64,000 nucleotides of DNA from Amycolatopsis tucumanensis (GTDB taxonomy: Bacteria; Actinomycetota; Actinomycetes; Mycobacteriales; Pseudonocardiaceae), in contig NZ_JAKGSD010000005.1 of assembly GCF_021654135.1 (NCBI RefSeq), positions 124,001 to 188,000 of the forward strand, given 5' to 3'. This document shows positions 23,871 to 33,837 of this stretch, in pieces (within the stretch, counting starts at the first letter, position 1; each line of letters opens with the position of its first letter). Below the pieces are notes generated by a model. It was given only the letters and a program-made list of their open reading frames with translations, ran no database searches and was not told the origin of the DNA. The position numbers and the translations under genes are program-made.

Positions 23871-25472
23871 ATGAGCAGCACCCCGGACAACGCCCCCGAC
23901 ACCGGCCAGCGGCGGCGGTTGTGGACGGTCGGTGCGGGCGGTCGGCCCCGGGTGCGGGTGGGGGCCGCACCCGAGACCATCCGCGTGCTCACCGAAGCCC
24001 TCGACTCCCGCCTCATCCCCGACACCTACGTCAGCGACGGCAACCCGGTCGCCCTGGAGTCGGTCTCCGGGGCGGCCGACCCCACCGCCGGGGACGAGGA
24101 CGTGGCCCTGCCCCTGTCGGCCACCCCGCTCAAACCGCCACTGCTCGCGTCGCTGCTCGCCCAGCACGCCGACGTCGTGCGCCCCCGGGTGGATGAGAAG
24201 GGCAACACCACCGATGTCGAGGTGTCCCCGCCCGGGCCGGTGCTGGCCGCGGTACTCGCCCGGCGGTCGTGGCCCGGGCTGCCGGTGCTGCGCCGGATCA
24301 TCTCCACACCAGTGCTGCGCCCGGACGGAACCCTGCTGCAAGCCCCGGGCTACGACCCGGCCACCGGGTTCTACCTCGCCGCCAACACCCACCTGCCCCC
24401 GGTGCCCGACCAGCCCACCGGCGAGCAGGTCGCCGCGGCGCGGGAGTTCCTGCTGGAGCGGTTCCTGCGCGACTTCCCCTGGCGGGAACCGGCCGACCGG
24501 GCGAACTACCTCGCGCTGCTCGTGACACCGATCATCCGGCCGTTCACCCGCACCCTCTCCCCATTCGGCGTCATCGACGCGTCCATGCCCGGCTCGGGCA
24601 AGACCATCCTCGCCGGGTGCGTCGGGCTGCTGGTCGGGCAGCGGGTGCTGACCTGGACCGACTCCGAAGACGAACTCCGCAAAGCCATCACCACCGTGCT
24701 CGCCGACCAGTGCGGCGCGGTGGTGTTCGACAACCTCGTGGAGGGACACGTGATCGACTCCGCCGTGCTCGCACGGCTGGTCACCGAACGCACCTGGACC
24801 GACCGGCGGCTGGGCACCAACGCCGCCGCCACCTACCCCAACGACCGGCTCTGGCTGGCCACCGGCAACAACCTGCGCACCGGCGGCGACATGGCCTCCC
24901 GCACCGTGTGGGTCCGCCTCGACCCCAACTGCCCGCGCCCCGAGGCGCGCACCGGGTTCACCATCCCCAACCTCGACTCCTGGATTCTCGACCCCGCCAA
25001 CCAGGCCACCGTGCTGTGGCACCTGCTCGTGCTCATCCTCGACTGGACCGCCGCCGGTGCCCCCACCGCCGCCGGGGTGCCGCAGATGCGGCAGTTCACC
25101 CGCTGGGCCCAGCACCTCGGCGGGTTCCTCGCCCACCACGGCATCGAGAACTTCCTGGGCAACGCCGAGCACGCCCGCGAACTCGACGACGACGCCGCCG
25201 AATGGCGAGCGTTCCTGCTGGCCTGGCACGACCTGCACGGTGAGCAGCCCCTCACCGCCCAGCAGGTACGGGGGAGCGCCGAGACCGTCGTCGGCCCCGA
25301 CCCGTGGGCCGGCACCTTCCCCACCACTGCCGCCGGGAAGCCCCTGTCCACCAAAGCCCTCGGCAGGCGTCTCACCGGACAGCTCGACCGCTGGCGCGGC
25401 GACGTCGTGCTACGCAGCGTGCCCGACCCGCACACCAAGATGCGCCTCTACTGGGTCGAACGCACCGGCTGA
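23871..25472 (+). CDS. AAA+ replication ATPase/helicase-like protein
   Basis: The 533-residue protein has a P-loop ASMPGSGKT near residues 234-242, Walker B GAVVFDN near 281, and a sensor strand LWLATGNN near 326. This order is seen in DNA replication helicases and primase-associated ATPases of actinomycete elements. The N-terminal 220 residues contain no recognised primase motif. ATG 23871 lies behind AAGGAG. The dense iteron array immediately downstream supports a replication-initiation role. Confidence 0.7.
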   Translation: MSSTPDNAPDTGQRRRLWTVGAGGRPRVRVGAAPETIRVLTEALDSRLIPDTYVSDGNPVALESVSGAADPTAGDEDVALPLSATPLKPPLLASLLAQHADVVRPRVDEKGNTTDVEVSPPGPVLAAVLARRSWPGLPVLRRIISTPVLRPDGTLLQAPGYDPATGFYLAANTHLPPVPDQPTGEQVAAAREFLLERFLRDFPWREPADRANYLALLVTPIIRPFTRTLSPFGVIDASMPGSGKTILAGCVGLLVGQRVLTWTDSEDELRKAITTVLADQCGAVVFDNLVEGHVIDSAVLARLVTERTWTDRRLGTNAAATYPNDRLWLATGNNLRTGGDMASRTVWVRLDPNCPRPEARTGFTIPNLDSWILDPANQATVLWHLLVLILDWTAAGAPTAAGVPQMRQFTRWAQHLGGFLAHHGIENFLGNAEHARELDDDAAEWRAFLLAWHDLHGEQPLTAQQVRGSAETVVGPDPWAGTFPTTAAGKPLSTKALGRRLTGQLDRWRGDVVLRSVPDPHTKMRLYWVERTG

Positions 25473-25499
25473 AAGCTCAACCCCGGGAAACAAACCCGG

Positions 25500-25716
25500 A
25501 AACCCCGCAAACCCCGCAGCCGACCCCAACAACCCTCCATGAACAGGAAAAACGTCGGCTACAAGTTGCGGGGTTTCACTCCCGGCGGCTCACGTCCAAA
25601 CCCCGCAAACCCCGCAACTCTGCGGGGTTTGCGGGGTTCGCCAAACCCGCCGATCCCGTCAAACCCCGCGAACAAATCCCCAGCTCCAGGGCCACTTTGC
25701 GGGGTTTGCGGGGTTT
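25500..25716. repeat. GCGGGGTTT iteron array, candidate replication origin
   Basis: Nine perfect copies of the 9-mer GCGGGGTTT, or its complement AAACCCCGC, lie at 25500, 25509, 25568, 25598, 25607, 25622, 25661, 25699 and 25708, with degenerate copies at 25631 and 25643. Several pairs are directly abutting, and the array switches orientation. It sits between the AAA+ replication gene and xis, where no gene is seen from 25473 to 25884. Such arrays are typical binding sites for a replication initiator. Confidence 0.75.
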
Positions 25717-25884
25717 GAAACGCACTTCCGGCACTCCGCCCAGATATTCCGCCGACCACCCCCGTATCCGCCTTCCAAGCCTCGCGCTTGGGTTCACCGT
25801 CCGTAGTCGGCCCGGACAGAAGGAATGCCTATGCCGCGAACGCCTGCCCACGCCGGAGACAGCCGCAAGGAGCGCCGAACCACG

Positions 25885-26082
25885 ATGGCTACCGCAACCC
25901 GCTACCTCACGATCAAGCAGTTCTGCGAGGAGCTGGACGTCGCGCAGTCCACGTTCCACGACTGGCGCGCCAAAGGGCTCGCGCCGCGCTGCATCAAGCT
26001 GCCGAACGGGCAGATCCGGATTCGTCGCACCGATCTGGATGCCTGGCTGGAGGCCCGAGAGCTCGCCGGGGTCGCCGCTTGA
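25885..26082 (+). CDS. xis: Excisionase (Xis), MerR-like helix-turn-helix
   Basis: The 65-residue form begins MATATRYLTIKQFCEELDVAQSTFHDWRAKGLAPRCIKLPNGQIRIRRTDLDAWLEA, the standard HTH_17 excisionase fold with a wing ending in 'DL-x-WL'. AGGAG lies about 12 bp before ATG 25885; an in-frame ATG at 25831 would add 18 residues. The stop overlaps the int start, as usual for xis-int pairs. Confidence 0.85.
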   Translation: MATATRYLTIKQFCEELDVAQSTFHDWRAKGLAPRCIKLPNGQIRIRRTDLDAWLEARELAGVAA

Positions 26083-27491
26083 TGGACACCACGTACGACG
26101 TCACGATCTGGAAGATCGAGACCCGCCAGGGGCGACGGAAGACCACGTACCGAGTGGTGTGGGTCGTGGCGGAGGAGCGGTTCCGCCGCACCTTCGACAC
26201 CTGGGCGCTCGCCGACAGCTTCCGCTCGGACCTGGTTCAAGCGTCGCGCCGCGGTGAAGCGTTCGACCGGGTCCAGGGCTTGCCGATTTCGATGCTCCGC
26301 GCGGAAGTCGAGATGTCCTGGTTCGACTTCGCCTGCAAGTACATCGACGCGAAATGGCCCCGCGCGGCGGGGAAATCCCGGGCCGGCAACGCTGACGCGT
26401 TGGCTTCCGCTACCCCCGCCCTCTTGCGCACAGAACGCGGCGCCCCGGACCCGAAGGTTCTGCGCCGCGCCCTCACGGGGTGGGCATTCAACACCAAGCG
26501 TCGTGATACGCCGAAACCGGCGGAGATCGAGCGGGCGTTGAAGTGGGTCAAGGCCAACACGGTGCCTGTTTCGCGGCTCAATGACGAGGCCGTTCTGCGG
26601 GAGGTGCTGGAGCAGATCTCCCTGAAGCTGGACGGAAAGCAGGCGGCCGCCAAGACCGTGAATCGAAAGCGCGCCGTTCTCTACAACGCGCTCGACTACG
26701 CCGTCGAACTGAAGGCGCTCACCGCGAACCGTCTCTCGAAGGTGAAGTGGACCATGCCGAAAACTGCCCGGGCGATCGACAAGCGAGTGGTCATCAACCA
26801 TGACCAGGCGAAGAAGCTGTTCGCGGCGGTCGCCGCACAGAAGGTTGACGGCCAGCCGCGCCGATCCGCCGGGCCGGCACTCGTCGCGTACTTCGCCTGC
26901 ATGTATTACTCCGCGCTGAGGCCCGAGGAAGTCGCGATGCTGCGGAAGCAGGACCTGCAATTGCCCGAAAAGGGGTGGGGCGAGTTGCTGCTGTCGGAGA
27001 CGGCGCCGGTCACCGGTGCAGCCTGGACCGACAGCGGAGAACGGCGCGACAGGAGGCAGCTCAAGCAGCGAGGAGAGGGGGAGATCCGGCCAGTTCCATG
27101 TCCACCGCCGCTCACGGCGCTTCTGCACGACCACCTGGCGAGGTTCGGGACCGCGGGCGATGGCCGGCTGTTCCGGAATCTCACCGGGGGAGCCCTCGCT
27201 GAATCCACGATTGGCCGGGTGTGGGACAAGGCCCGCAAGGCTGCTTTCAGCGAGGCGGAGTACGCCTCACCCCTCGGCAAGCGGCCCTATGACCTGAGGC
27301 ACGCGTGTGTGTCCACCTGGCTCGCCGCTGGCGTCCCGTCGACCCAGTGCGCGGAGTGGGCCGGCCACTCGGTCGCGGTGCTGCACCAGATCTACGCGAA
27401 GGTCATCGCCGGGCTGGAGTCGGCGGCGCACGCGCGGATCGAGCAGGCGCTCGGTGTCGAGTCGGACCCGCCGGAACGTGGGGGCGAATAG
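26082..27491 (+). CDS. int: Tyrosine recombinase (integrase)
   Basis: The 469-residue integrase has an N-terminal arm/core-binding part and a C-terminal catalytic domain. Catalytic residues are visible as R280 (SALRPEE), the box YDLRH with R406 and H407, H429 (GHS) and the nucleophile Y438 (IYAKV). The first His of the usual HxLRH box is replaced by Tyr (Y403), common in actinobacterial enzymes. It lies 111 bp from attR. It should recombine the 44-bp att core within tRNA-Leu, with Xis directing excision. Confidence 0.93.
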   Translation: MDTTYDVTIWKIETRQGRRKTTYRVVWVVAEERFRRTFDTWALADSFRSDLVQASRRGEAFDRVQGLPISMLRAEVEMSWFDFACKYIDAKWPRAAGKSRAGNADALASATPALLRTERGAPDPKVLRRALTGWAFNTKRRDTPKPAEIERALKWVKANTVPVSRLNDEAVLREVLEQISLKLDGKQAAAKTVNRKRAVLYNALDYAVELKALTANRLSKVKWTMPKTARAIDKRVVINHDQAKKLFAAVAAQKVDGQPRRSAGPALVAYFACMYYSALRPEEVAMLRKQDLQLPEKGWGELLLSETAPVTGAAWTDSGERRDRRQLKQRGEGEIRPVPCPPPLTALLHDHLARFGTAGDGRLFRNLTGGALAESTIGRVWDKARKAAFSEAEYASPLGKRPYDLRHACVSTWLAAGVPSTQCAEWAGHSVAVLHQIYAKVIAGLESAAHARIEQALGVESDPPERGGE

Positions 27492-27548
27492 GGGGGAAGG
27501 GGCCGGGTTCGGCCGGGTCGACCCGGAGTCAGCCGGAGAAGACGAGAT

Positions 27549-27583
27549 CGGCCCCTCACCTGGTTTCCGCAGGTGAGGGGCCG
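27549..27583. terminator. Hairpin terminator between int and tRNA-Leu
   Basis: A 14-bp perfect stem (27549-27562 with 27570-27583) has a 7-nt loop. It lies downstream of both int (plus) and tRNA-Leu (minus) and could terminate both. A degenerate copy lies at the same distance outside attL. Confidence 0.75.
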
Positions 27584-27602
27584 ATTCGAGCAGGTCTGGG
27601 GG

Positions 27603-27646
27603 AGTGCCCCCGGTGAGATTCGAACTCACACTGGACGGGTTTTGAA
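27603..27646. repeat. attR, 44-bp direct repeat within tRNA-Leu
   Basis: This is identical to attL (8934-8977). It covers the tRNA 3' half, from the anticodon loop through the discriminator base and two bases beyond, so insertion leaves an intact tRNA on the right. Confidence 0.93.
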
Positions 27647-27678
27647 TCCGTTGCCTCTGCCAGTTGGGCTACGGGGGC
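27605..27678 (-). tRNA. tRNA-Leu (CAA)
   Basis: The minus strand folds into a 74-nt cloverleaf. The acceptor is GCCCCCG/CGGGGGC with discriminator A, and the D-arm is GCCC-AACTGGCAGA-GGC. The anticodon arm is ACGGA-TTCAAAA-CCCGT (anticodon CAA, with an A-C mismatch closing the loop), and the T-arm is GTGAG-TTCGAAT-CTCAC. CCA is not encoded. The variable region is only 5 nt, although leucine tRNAs normally have a long variable arm. It serves as the integration site of the element. Confidence 0.92.
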
Positions 27679-27904
27679 GGCGCAGCCAGACTTTACGCGC
27701 CCCACCTGGCGCCCCGGCAGTGGGGGTAGCCCTGCGTGACGACCGGTCACAGGGGAGTCGATCAACGCGACACGCCGTGCCACGACGTGGTGAACACCAT
27801 GCCCACCACGTGGTCCGCGTCATCCACCAACTGGATCGTTCCGGGTAGGCTCGTCCTGCGGTTAGCCGCATTCCACATTCCGTCGAGCACGCAGGAGGAC
27901 CCCG

Positions 27905-28522
27905 GTGACCGAAGAGGCTACCGAGGCCAGCGGTGTGGCCACCGCTCCGCAGCGTCGGGTGCTCGTCGCCGAAGACGAAGCACTGATCCGGCTTGACCTC
28001 GTCGAGATGTTGCGCGAAGAGGGATACCAGGTGGTCGGCGAGGCGGGCGACGGCGAAGAGGCCATCAAGCTGGCAGCCGAGCTCAAGCCCGACCTGGTGA
28101 TCCTGGACGTCAAGATGCCCAAGCTGGACGGCATCGAGGCGGCGTCCCAGATCACCACCGACCGCATCGCCCCCGTGGTCATCCTGACCGCGTTCAGCCA
28201 GCGCGAGCTGGTCGAGCGCGCCCGCGACGCGGGCACGATGGCGTACCTGGTCAAGCCGTTCAACAAGCGGGACCTCGTTCCCGCGATCGAGCTGGCCGTC
28301 AGCCGGTTCTCGGAGATGCAGGCGCTGGAGGCCGAGGTCGCCAGCCTGTCCGACCGGCTGGAGACCCGCAAGGTCATCGACAGGGCCAAGGGCCTGCTGA
28401 TGACCCACCAGGGGCTGACCGAGCCGGACGCGTTCCGGTGGATCCAGCGCACCGCCATGGACCGGCGCACGACCATGAAGGCCGTCGCCCAGGCGGTCGT
28501 CGAGAGCATCGGTCAGAAGTAA
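27905..28522 (+). CDS. pdtaR: ANTAR-domain response regulator PdtaR
   Basis: The 205-residue protein has a receiver domain (D68 in LVILDVKMP, T95, K117) followed by an ANTAR RNA-binding domain (about 135-195, including KVIDRAKGLLMTHQGLTEPDAFRWIQRTAMDRR). This matches mycobacterial PdtaR (Rv1626), which acts by antitermination on mRNA when phosphorylated by a PdtaS-type kinase. GTG 27905 follows GCAGGAGG. As in mycobacteria, polA and rpsA lie downstream, here with a liv operon between them. Confidence 0.92.
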   Translation: MTEEATEASGVATAPQRRVLVAEDEALIRLDLVEMLREEGYQVVGEAGDGEEAIKLAAELKPDLVILDVKMPKLDGIEAASQITTDRIAPVVILTAFSQRELVERARDAGTMAYLVKPFNKRDLVPAIELAVSRFSEMQALEAEVASLSDRLETRKVIDRAKGLLMTHQGLTEPDAFRWIQRTAMDRRTTMKAVAQAVVESIGQK

Positions 28523-28618
28523 CCCCGCGCGATCGCGTGGGAGGTCAAACGCTCCGACATCACTCCAACGAGGGCGTGACGGCGCTGCTCATTTGAGCAA
28601 AAGGTCACTGGTTGTTAT

Positions 28619-28671
28619 CACCCGGTTGTTGCAATGCGGCAACCGGGTGTAAATCATGCATGAACTATAGT
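28619..28671 (+). promoter_or_regulatory. Inverted repeat and -10 element upstream of the liv operon
   Basis: CACCCGGTTG (28619-28628) and CAACCGGGTG (28640-28649) form a perfect 10-bp stem or operator, followed by the palindrome TCATGCATGA (28654-28663) and TATAGT (28666-28671). The expected -35 position overlaps the inverted repeat and is poor, suggesting an activator-dependent promoter. The stem may instead end the pdtaR transcript. Confidence 0.45.
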
Positions 28672-28807
28672 GACCCCCGTCACGATGTGGAAACAAGACA
28701 GCGCGTACCGCTGTGCTTGACCTCACCGGGCGGCTACGTTCAGCGCCCGATAGGTCCCATCCCGGGACGGCCGCAGTCCGCGGCCGGCTGGATAGTTGGA
28801 GGAACGA

Positions 28808-30010
28808 GTGTCAGGAGCACGACTCACGCGAGTTCTCGTGCTGGCGGCGGCAGCAACGCTGGCGCTGGGTGCGTGCGCGGCGCGTGATGAGGGGAGCACG
28901 TCGGGCGACACCACCGGCTCGGCGGCGGCGCCTTCGCAGGCGGCCGACGCGGCCAACCCGCGCGGCGACGGCAAGGCGGTGTGCTCGGGAGTCTCGATCG
29001 CGTACGCGGGCACCATCAACGGCAACAGCGCGGCGCTGGGCCAGAACATCCTGCGCGGCGCCGACCTCGCGGTGAAGCAGCACAACGAGGCCAACCCGAA
29101 CTGCCAGGTCACCCTGAAGCAGTTCGACACCGAAGGCAAGCCGGACAAGGCCCCGGGCATCGTCACGCAGGTCATCAACGAGTCCGACATCCTCGGCGTC
29201 GTCGGCCTGCCGTTCTCGGGTGAGTCGAAGGCCGCGGGCAACCTGTTCAACCAGGCCGGCCTGGTCACGATCAGCCCGTCGGCGACCAACCCGGCGCTGG
29301 CCGACAACGGCTGGAAGACCTTCTTCCGCGGCATGGGCAACGACTCCGTGCAGGGCCCGGCCGCGGCCAAGTTCCTCACCGAGACGCTCAAGGCCAACAA
29401 GGTCTGCGTCGTGGAGGACGACTCCGAGTACGGCATCGGCCTGGCCAACGCCGTCAAGCAGGCGCTCGGCTCGAAGGCCTCCTGCACCGACAAGGTGAAG
29501 ACCGGTCAGACCGACTTCTCCGCGGTGGTCAACAAGATCGCCACCGAGAACCCGGACGCCGTCTTCTACGCGGGTTACTACCCCGAGGCCGGCCCGTTCG
29601 CGCAGCAGCTGAACGACAAGGCCGTCACCGCCAAGTTCGTCGGCCCGGACGGTGTGAAGGACAACGAGTTCCTCAAGGGTGCCGGCGGCGGCGCGACCAA
29701 CGCCTACTTCACCTGCCCGTGCGTCCCGGAGGACAACTTCCGCGACTTCACCGCCGCGTTCAAGGCGGTCGAAGGCGCCGACCCGGGCACCTACTCGCCC
29801 GAGGGTTACGACGTCACGACCATCCTGCTCAAGGGCATCGACAGCGGCATCAAGGACCGCGCCGCGATGCTGAACTTCGTCAAGAACTACGACGGTCAGG
29901 GCCTGACGAAGAAGTTCAAGTGGAACGACAAGGGCGAGCTCTCGGACACCCCGGTGTGGAGCTACCGCGTCGAGAACGGAAAGATCGTCAACAACGGCCA
30001 GATCAGCTAA
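28808..30010 (+). CDS. livJ: Branched-chain amino acid ABC transporter substrate-binding lipoprotein
   Basis: The 400-residue protein has a lipoprotein signal (LAAAATLALGAC, Cys near 23), a Ser/Thr/Ala linker, then a type I periplasmic-binding domain (VSIAYAGTINGNSAALGQNILRGADLAVKQ ... GVVGLPFSGESKAAG ... EGYDVTTILL). This is the LivJ/LivK pattern for leucine, isoleucine and valine or related ligands. GTG 28808 follows TTGGAGGAA. It heads the livJHMGF cluster. Confidence 0.9.
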   Translation: MSGARLTRVLVLAAAATLALGACAARDEGSTSGDTTGSAAAPSQAADAANPRGDGKAVCSGVSIAYAGTINGNSAALGQNILRGADLAVKQHNEANPNCQVTLKQFDTEGKPDKAPGIVTQVINESDILGVVGLPFSGESKAAGNLFNQAGLVTISPSATNPALADNGWKTFFRGMGNDSVQGPAAAKFLTETLKANKVCVVEDDSEYGIGLANAVKQALGSKASCTDKVKTGQTDFSAVVNKIATENPDAVFYAGYYPEAGPFAQQLNDKAVTAKFVGPDGVKDNEFLKGAGGGATNAYFTCPCVPEDNFRDFTAAFKAVEGADPGTYSPEGYDVTTILLKGIDSGIKDRAAMLNFVKNYDGQGLTKKFKWNDKGELSDTPVWSYRVENGKIVNNGQIS

Positions 30011-30021
30011 CGACCTGACCT

Positions 30022-30062
30022 ATCGGGCATGCACGCGGCCGACCGTCGCGTGCATGCCCGAT
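30022..30062 (+). terminator. Hairpin between livJ and livH (attenuator)
   Basis: A 16-bp perfect stem (30022-30037 with 30047-30062) has a 9-nt loop and no T-tract. Between the binding-protein gene and the permease genes such a structure usually stabilises the upstream mRNA and reduces read-through, giving excess binding protein. Confidence 0.7.
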
Positions 30063-30087
30063 CCATACCCGGGAATAGAGTGAACCC

Positions 30088-31095
30088 TTGTACCCCGCGA
30101 TGACCCCATTCCTCGCGCAGTCCGAGCCGTGGATCTCCTTCGACGTGGCCGGCCTCGCGGAGCAGTTCTGGAACAACACCGTGGACGGCCTGGCGCAGGG
30201 CGGCATCTACGCCCTGGTGGCGCTGGGCTACACCCTCGTCTACGGCGTTCTCAAGCTCATCAACTTCGCGCACTCCGAGGTCTTCGTCGTCGGCGCGTTC
30301 GCGACCTGGCTGACGTTCTACGGCCTCGGTTTCCGCTCCGGCGCCACGCCCGACCTGTCGATCGTCGAGCTGATCCTCTTCCTCGGCCTCGCCTGCCTGG
30401 CCGCGATGGCCGTCTCCGGCGGCACCGCGGTGCTGCTGGAACGGGTGGCCTACCGGCCGCTGAGAAAGCGCAACGCGCCGCGCCTGGTCTTCCTGATCAC
30501 CGCGATCGGCGCCTCGTTCGCCATCCAGCAGACCCTGCGCCTGATCTTCGGCCTCAACCAGCAGCCCCAGATCCGGCTGCTGCAGCCGGAACCGCTGTTC
30601 CGGATCTTCGGCGCCACGGTCACCAACATCCACGTCATCCTCGTGGTGGCGGCGGTCGTGCTGTGGTTCGTGGCCGACTACTTCGTCAACCGGACCCGCC
30701 TGGGCCGCGGCATCCGCGCGGTCGCCCAGGACCCGGACACCGCCACGCTGATGGGCGTCAACAAGGAACGGGTCATCGTCATCACGTTCCTCGTCGGCGG
30801 GCTGCTCGCCGGCGCCGCCGCGCTGTTCTACATGATGCGGATCCCGCAGGGCGCCATCTACAACGGCGGCTTCCTGCTCGGCATCAAGGCGTTCACCGCC
30901 GCGGTGCTCGGCGGCATCGGCAACCTGCGGGGCGCGCTGCTCGGCGGGCTCCTGCTCGGCCTCGTGGAGAACTACGGCCAGTCGCTGTTCGGCGGCGAGT
31001 GGAAGGACATCGTGGCGTTCGTCGTGCTGATCGTCGTCCTGATGTTCCGTCCGACCGGCATCCTCGGCGAGTCCCTCGGGAAGGCACGCGTATGA
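30088..31095 (+). CDS. livH: Branched-chain amino acid ABC transporter permease LivH
   Basis: This hydrophobic protein of about 335 residues contains the LivH phrases GGIYALVALGYTLVYGVLKLINFAHSE and GIKAFTAAVLGGIGNLRGALLGG, with about eight membrane spans. The reading from TTG 30088 is open; ATG 30100 (331 aa) is the alternative, and neither has a strong ribosome site. Its stop overlaps livM. Confidence 0.92.
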   Translation: MYPAMTPFLAQSEPWISFDVAGLAEQFWNNTVDGLAQGGIYALVALGYTLVYGVLKLINFAHSEVFVVGAFATWLTFYGLGFRSGATPDLSIVELILFLGLACLAAMAVSGGTAVLLERVAYRPLRKRNAPRLVFLITAIGASFAIQQTLRLIFGLNQQPQIRLLQPEPLFRIFGATVTNIHVILVVAAVVLWFVADYFVNRTRLGRGIRAVAQDPDTATLMGVNKERVIVITFLVGGLLAGAAALFYMMRIPQGAIYNGGFLLGIKAFTAAVLGGIGNLRGALLGGLLLGLVENYGQSLFGGEWKDIVAFVVLIVVLMFRPTGILGESLGKARV

Positions 31096-32204
31096 CGACC
31101 CAGACCGTGAGCGCGCCGCCGAAGCGCCGCTCCATCCGCGAGCAGTGGAACAACCTGTCCCGGCCGGCCCAGTGGGCGATCCTCATCCCGGTCGTGGTGC
31201 TGATCTACTTCCTGCCGGTGCTCAACCCGCCGCTGATCGCGACGACCGGCACCGACTTCCCGACCGCGATGTTCGACGTGGCCCGCTACGCGCTGGTCGC
31301 GATCGGGCTCAACGTGGTGGTCGGCCAGGCCGGCCTGCTGGACCTGGGCTACGTCGGCTTCTTCGCCGTCGGCGCCTACGTCGCGGCGCTGTTCACCAGC
31401 CCGAACTCCAGCCTGGCGAAGCTGCCCTACCTGTGGACGCTGCCGCTGGCGATGGCCGTCACGATGATCTTCGGCATCATCCTCGGCGCGCCGACCCTGC
31501 GGTTGCGCGGTGACTACCTGGCGATCGTCACGCTCGGGTTCGGCGAGATCATCCGCCTGGTGGCGGACAACGTCGACCCGCTGCGCGGCCAGTCCGGCTT
31601 CGAGCGGGTCGGCACCGACGCGAACGGCACGCCGTTCTTCGCCAACGCCACCGCCTGGTACTGGCTGACGATCACGATCATCATCGCGATCCTGCTGCTG
31701 GTCGGGAACCTGGAACGCAGCCGGGTCGGCCGCGCCTGGGTGTCGATCCGCGAGGACGAAGACGTCGCCGAGATCATGGGCGTCCCGGTGTTCAAGTTCA
31801 AGATCTGGGCGTTCGTCATCGGCGCCGCGATCGGCGGCCTGTCCGGCGCGCTCTACGCGGGCAAGCTCGGGTTCGTGAACAACCAGTCGTTCGACGTCAT
31901 CACCTCGATGCTGTTCCTGGCCGCGGTGGTGCTCGGCGGCGCGGGCAACAAGGTGGGCGTGCTGCTGGGCGCGGCCGTGGTGGCGTACCTGCCGCTGCGG
32001 TTCGTGCAGCTGGCCGAGTACAACTACCTCATCTTCGGCATCGCGCTGATCATCCTGATGATCTTCCGCCCGCAGGGCCTGCTCGGCGCCCGCCAGCGCC
32101 TGCTGGCCCGGGGACGGCAGGCCTACCAGCGGCTGCTCGGCCGCGGTGAGCAGATCAGCGGGGAGAGCGCGCTGGCCGCCGACACGACGGGAGGTCCCCG
32201 ATGA
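31092..32204 (+). CDS. livM: Branched-chain amino acid ABC transporter permease LivM
   Basis: The 370-residue membrane protein has the LivM signatures [35 protein letters not shown] and [20 protein letters not shown] region near residues 220-245 ([29 protein letters not shown]) is the ATPase-contacting loop. ATG 31092 overlaps the livH stop. It ends with a polar tail and overlaps livG by 4 bp. Confidence 0.93.
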   Translation: MTTQTVSAPPKRRSIREQWNNLSRPAQWAILIPVVVLIYFLPVLNPPLIATTGTDFPTAMFDVARYALVAIGLNVVVGQAGLLDLGYVGFFAVGAYVAALFTSPNSSLAKLPYLWTLPLAMAVTMIFGIILGAPTLRLRGDYLAIVTLGFGEIIRLVADNVDPLRGQSGFERVGTDANGTPFFANATAWYWLTITIIIAILLLVGNLERSRVGRAWVSIREDEDVAEIMGVPVFKFKIWAFVIGAAIGGLSGALYAGKLGFVNNQSFDVITSMLFLAAVVLGGAGNKVGVLLGAAVVAYLPLRFVQLAEYNYLIFGIALIILMIFRPQGLLGARQRLLARGRQAYQRLLGRGEQISGESALAADTTGGPR

Positions 32205-33104
32205 GCCACCCCAGCGAGGAGACCCCGGTCGAGGGCGGCCTGGTCGCCGAGGTCGCCCGGATGACCCCGGAGGAGCTCGCCGAGCACGAGGCCGAGGTCG
32301 CCGAAGCGGTCGCCGTCGACCGCGACATCAAGGTCGAGGTCGGCGAGACCCTGCTGGAGATGCGGGACGTGACGCTGAAGTTCGGCGGCCTGACAGCGCT
32401 GGACTCGGTGTCGTTCGGCATCCGCCGCGGCGAGATCCTGGGCCTGATCGGGCCCAACGGCGCCGGCAAGACCACCTGCTTCAACGCGATGACCGGGGTC
32501 TACCGGCCCACGTCGGGGCAGGTGCTGCTGGAGGACAAGCCGCTGGGCAAGGCCACCCGCCACCAGATCACGCAGCGCGGCATCGCCCGCACCTTCCAGA
32601 ACATCCGGCTCTTCGGCGAGATGACCGCGCTGGAGAACGTGGTGGTCGGCACCGACGCCCGCCACAAGACCAGCGTCCTCGGCGCGTTGCTGCGGCTCCC
32701 GCGGCACCACCAGGAGGAGAAGACCGCGGTGGAGCGGGCCATGGCGCTGCTGGAGTTCGTCGGCATCGCCGACCGGGCCGCGGACAAGGCCAAGAACCTC
32801 CCGTACGGCTACCAGCGCCGCCTGGAGATCGCGCGGGCGATGGCCACCGAGCCGAAGCTGCTGTGCCTCGACGAGCCGGCCGCCGGGTTCAACCCGGCGG
32901 AGAAGGAAGAGCTCATGGGGCTGATCCGGAAGATCCGCGACGACGGCTACACCGTCCTGCTCATCGAGCACGACATGAAGCTCGTCATGGGCGTGACCGA
33001 CCGGATCGTCGTTCTGGAGTTCGGCAAGAAGATCGCCGAAGGACTGCCGGCCGAGATCAGGGAGAACCCCGCTGTGATCGCCGCCTACCTGGGAGTGCCT
33101 GACG

Positions 33105-33118
<14 letters not shown>
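32201..33118 (+). CDS. livG: Branched-chain amino acid ABC transporter ATPase LivG
   Basis: The 305-residue ATPase has Walker [10 protein letters not shown] (near residues 87-95), a LivG-type Q-loop [10 protein letters not shown], a modified signature [14 protein letters not shown] and Walker [14 protein letters not shown]. It carries an unusual N-terminal acidic extension of about 45 residues before the ATPase core. It overlaps livM and livF. Confidence 0.93.
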
Positions 33119-33818
<700 letters not shown>

Positions 33819-33837
33819 TCGGGTGGACCTGGAACGA

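Larger units (their letters stand above)
8934..27646 (+). mobile_element. AICE-type integrative and conjugative element in tRNA-Leu
   Basis: An 18.7-kb element is bounded by the 44-bp repeats. It carries the features of actinomycete integrative and conjugative elements: tyrosine integrase and excisionase beside the tRNA end, an AAA+ replication protein next to an iteron-like array, a single FtsK-type transfer protein with a repeat cluster directly downstream, a GntR repressor and an XRE regulator, plus many small overlapping genes. No type IV secretion genes are present, consistent with TraB-type transfer of double-stranded DNA. Integration reconstitutes the tRNA. Confidence 0.9.

Noticed and set aside
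25500..25716. CRISPR array
   Set aside because: Repeat units are 9 bp with no regular spacers and occur in both orientations, which fits iterons, not CRISPR.
28654..28671. Possible GlnR-type nitrogen site ahead of livJ
   Set aside because: The spacing between the GTAAA and GAAC halves does not match the GTNAC-N6-GNAAC pattern.
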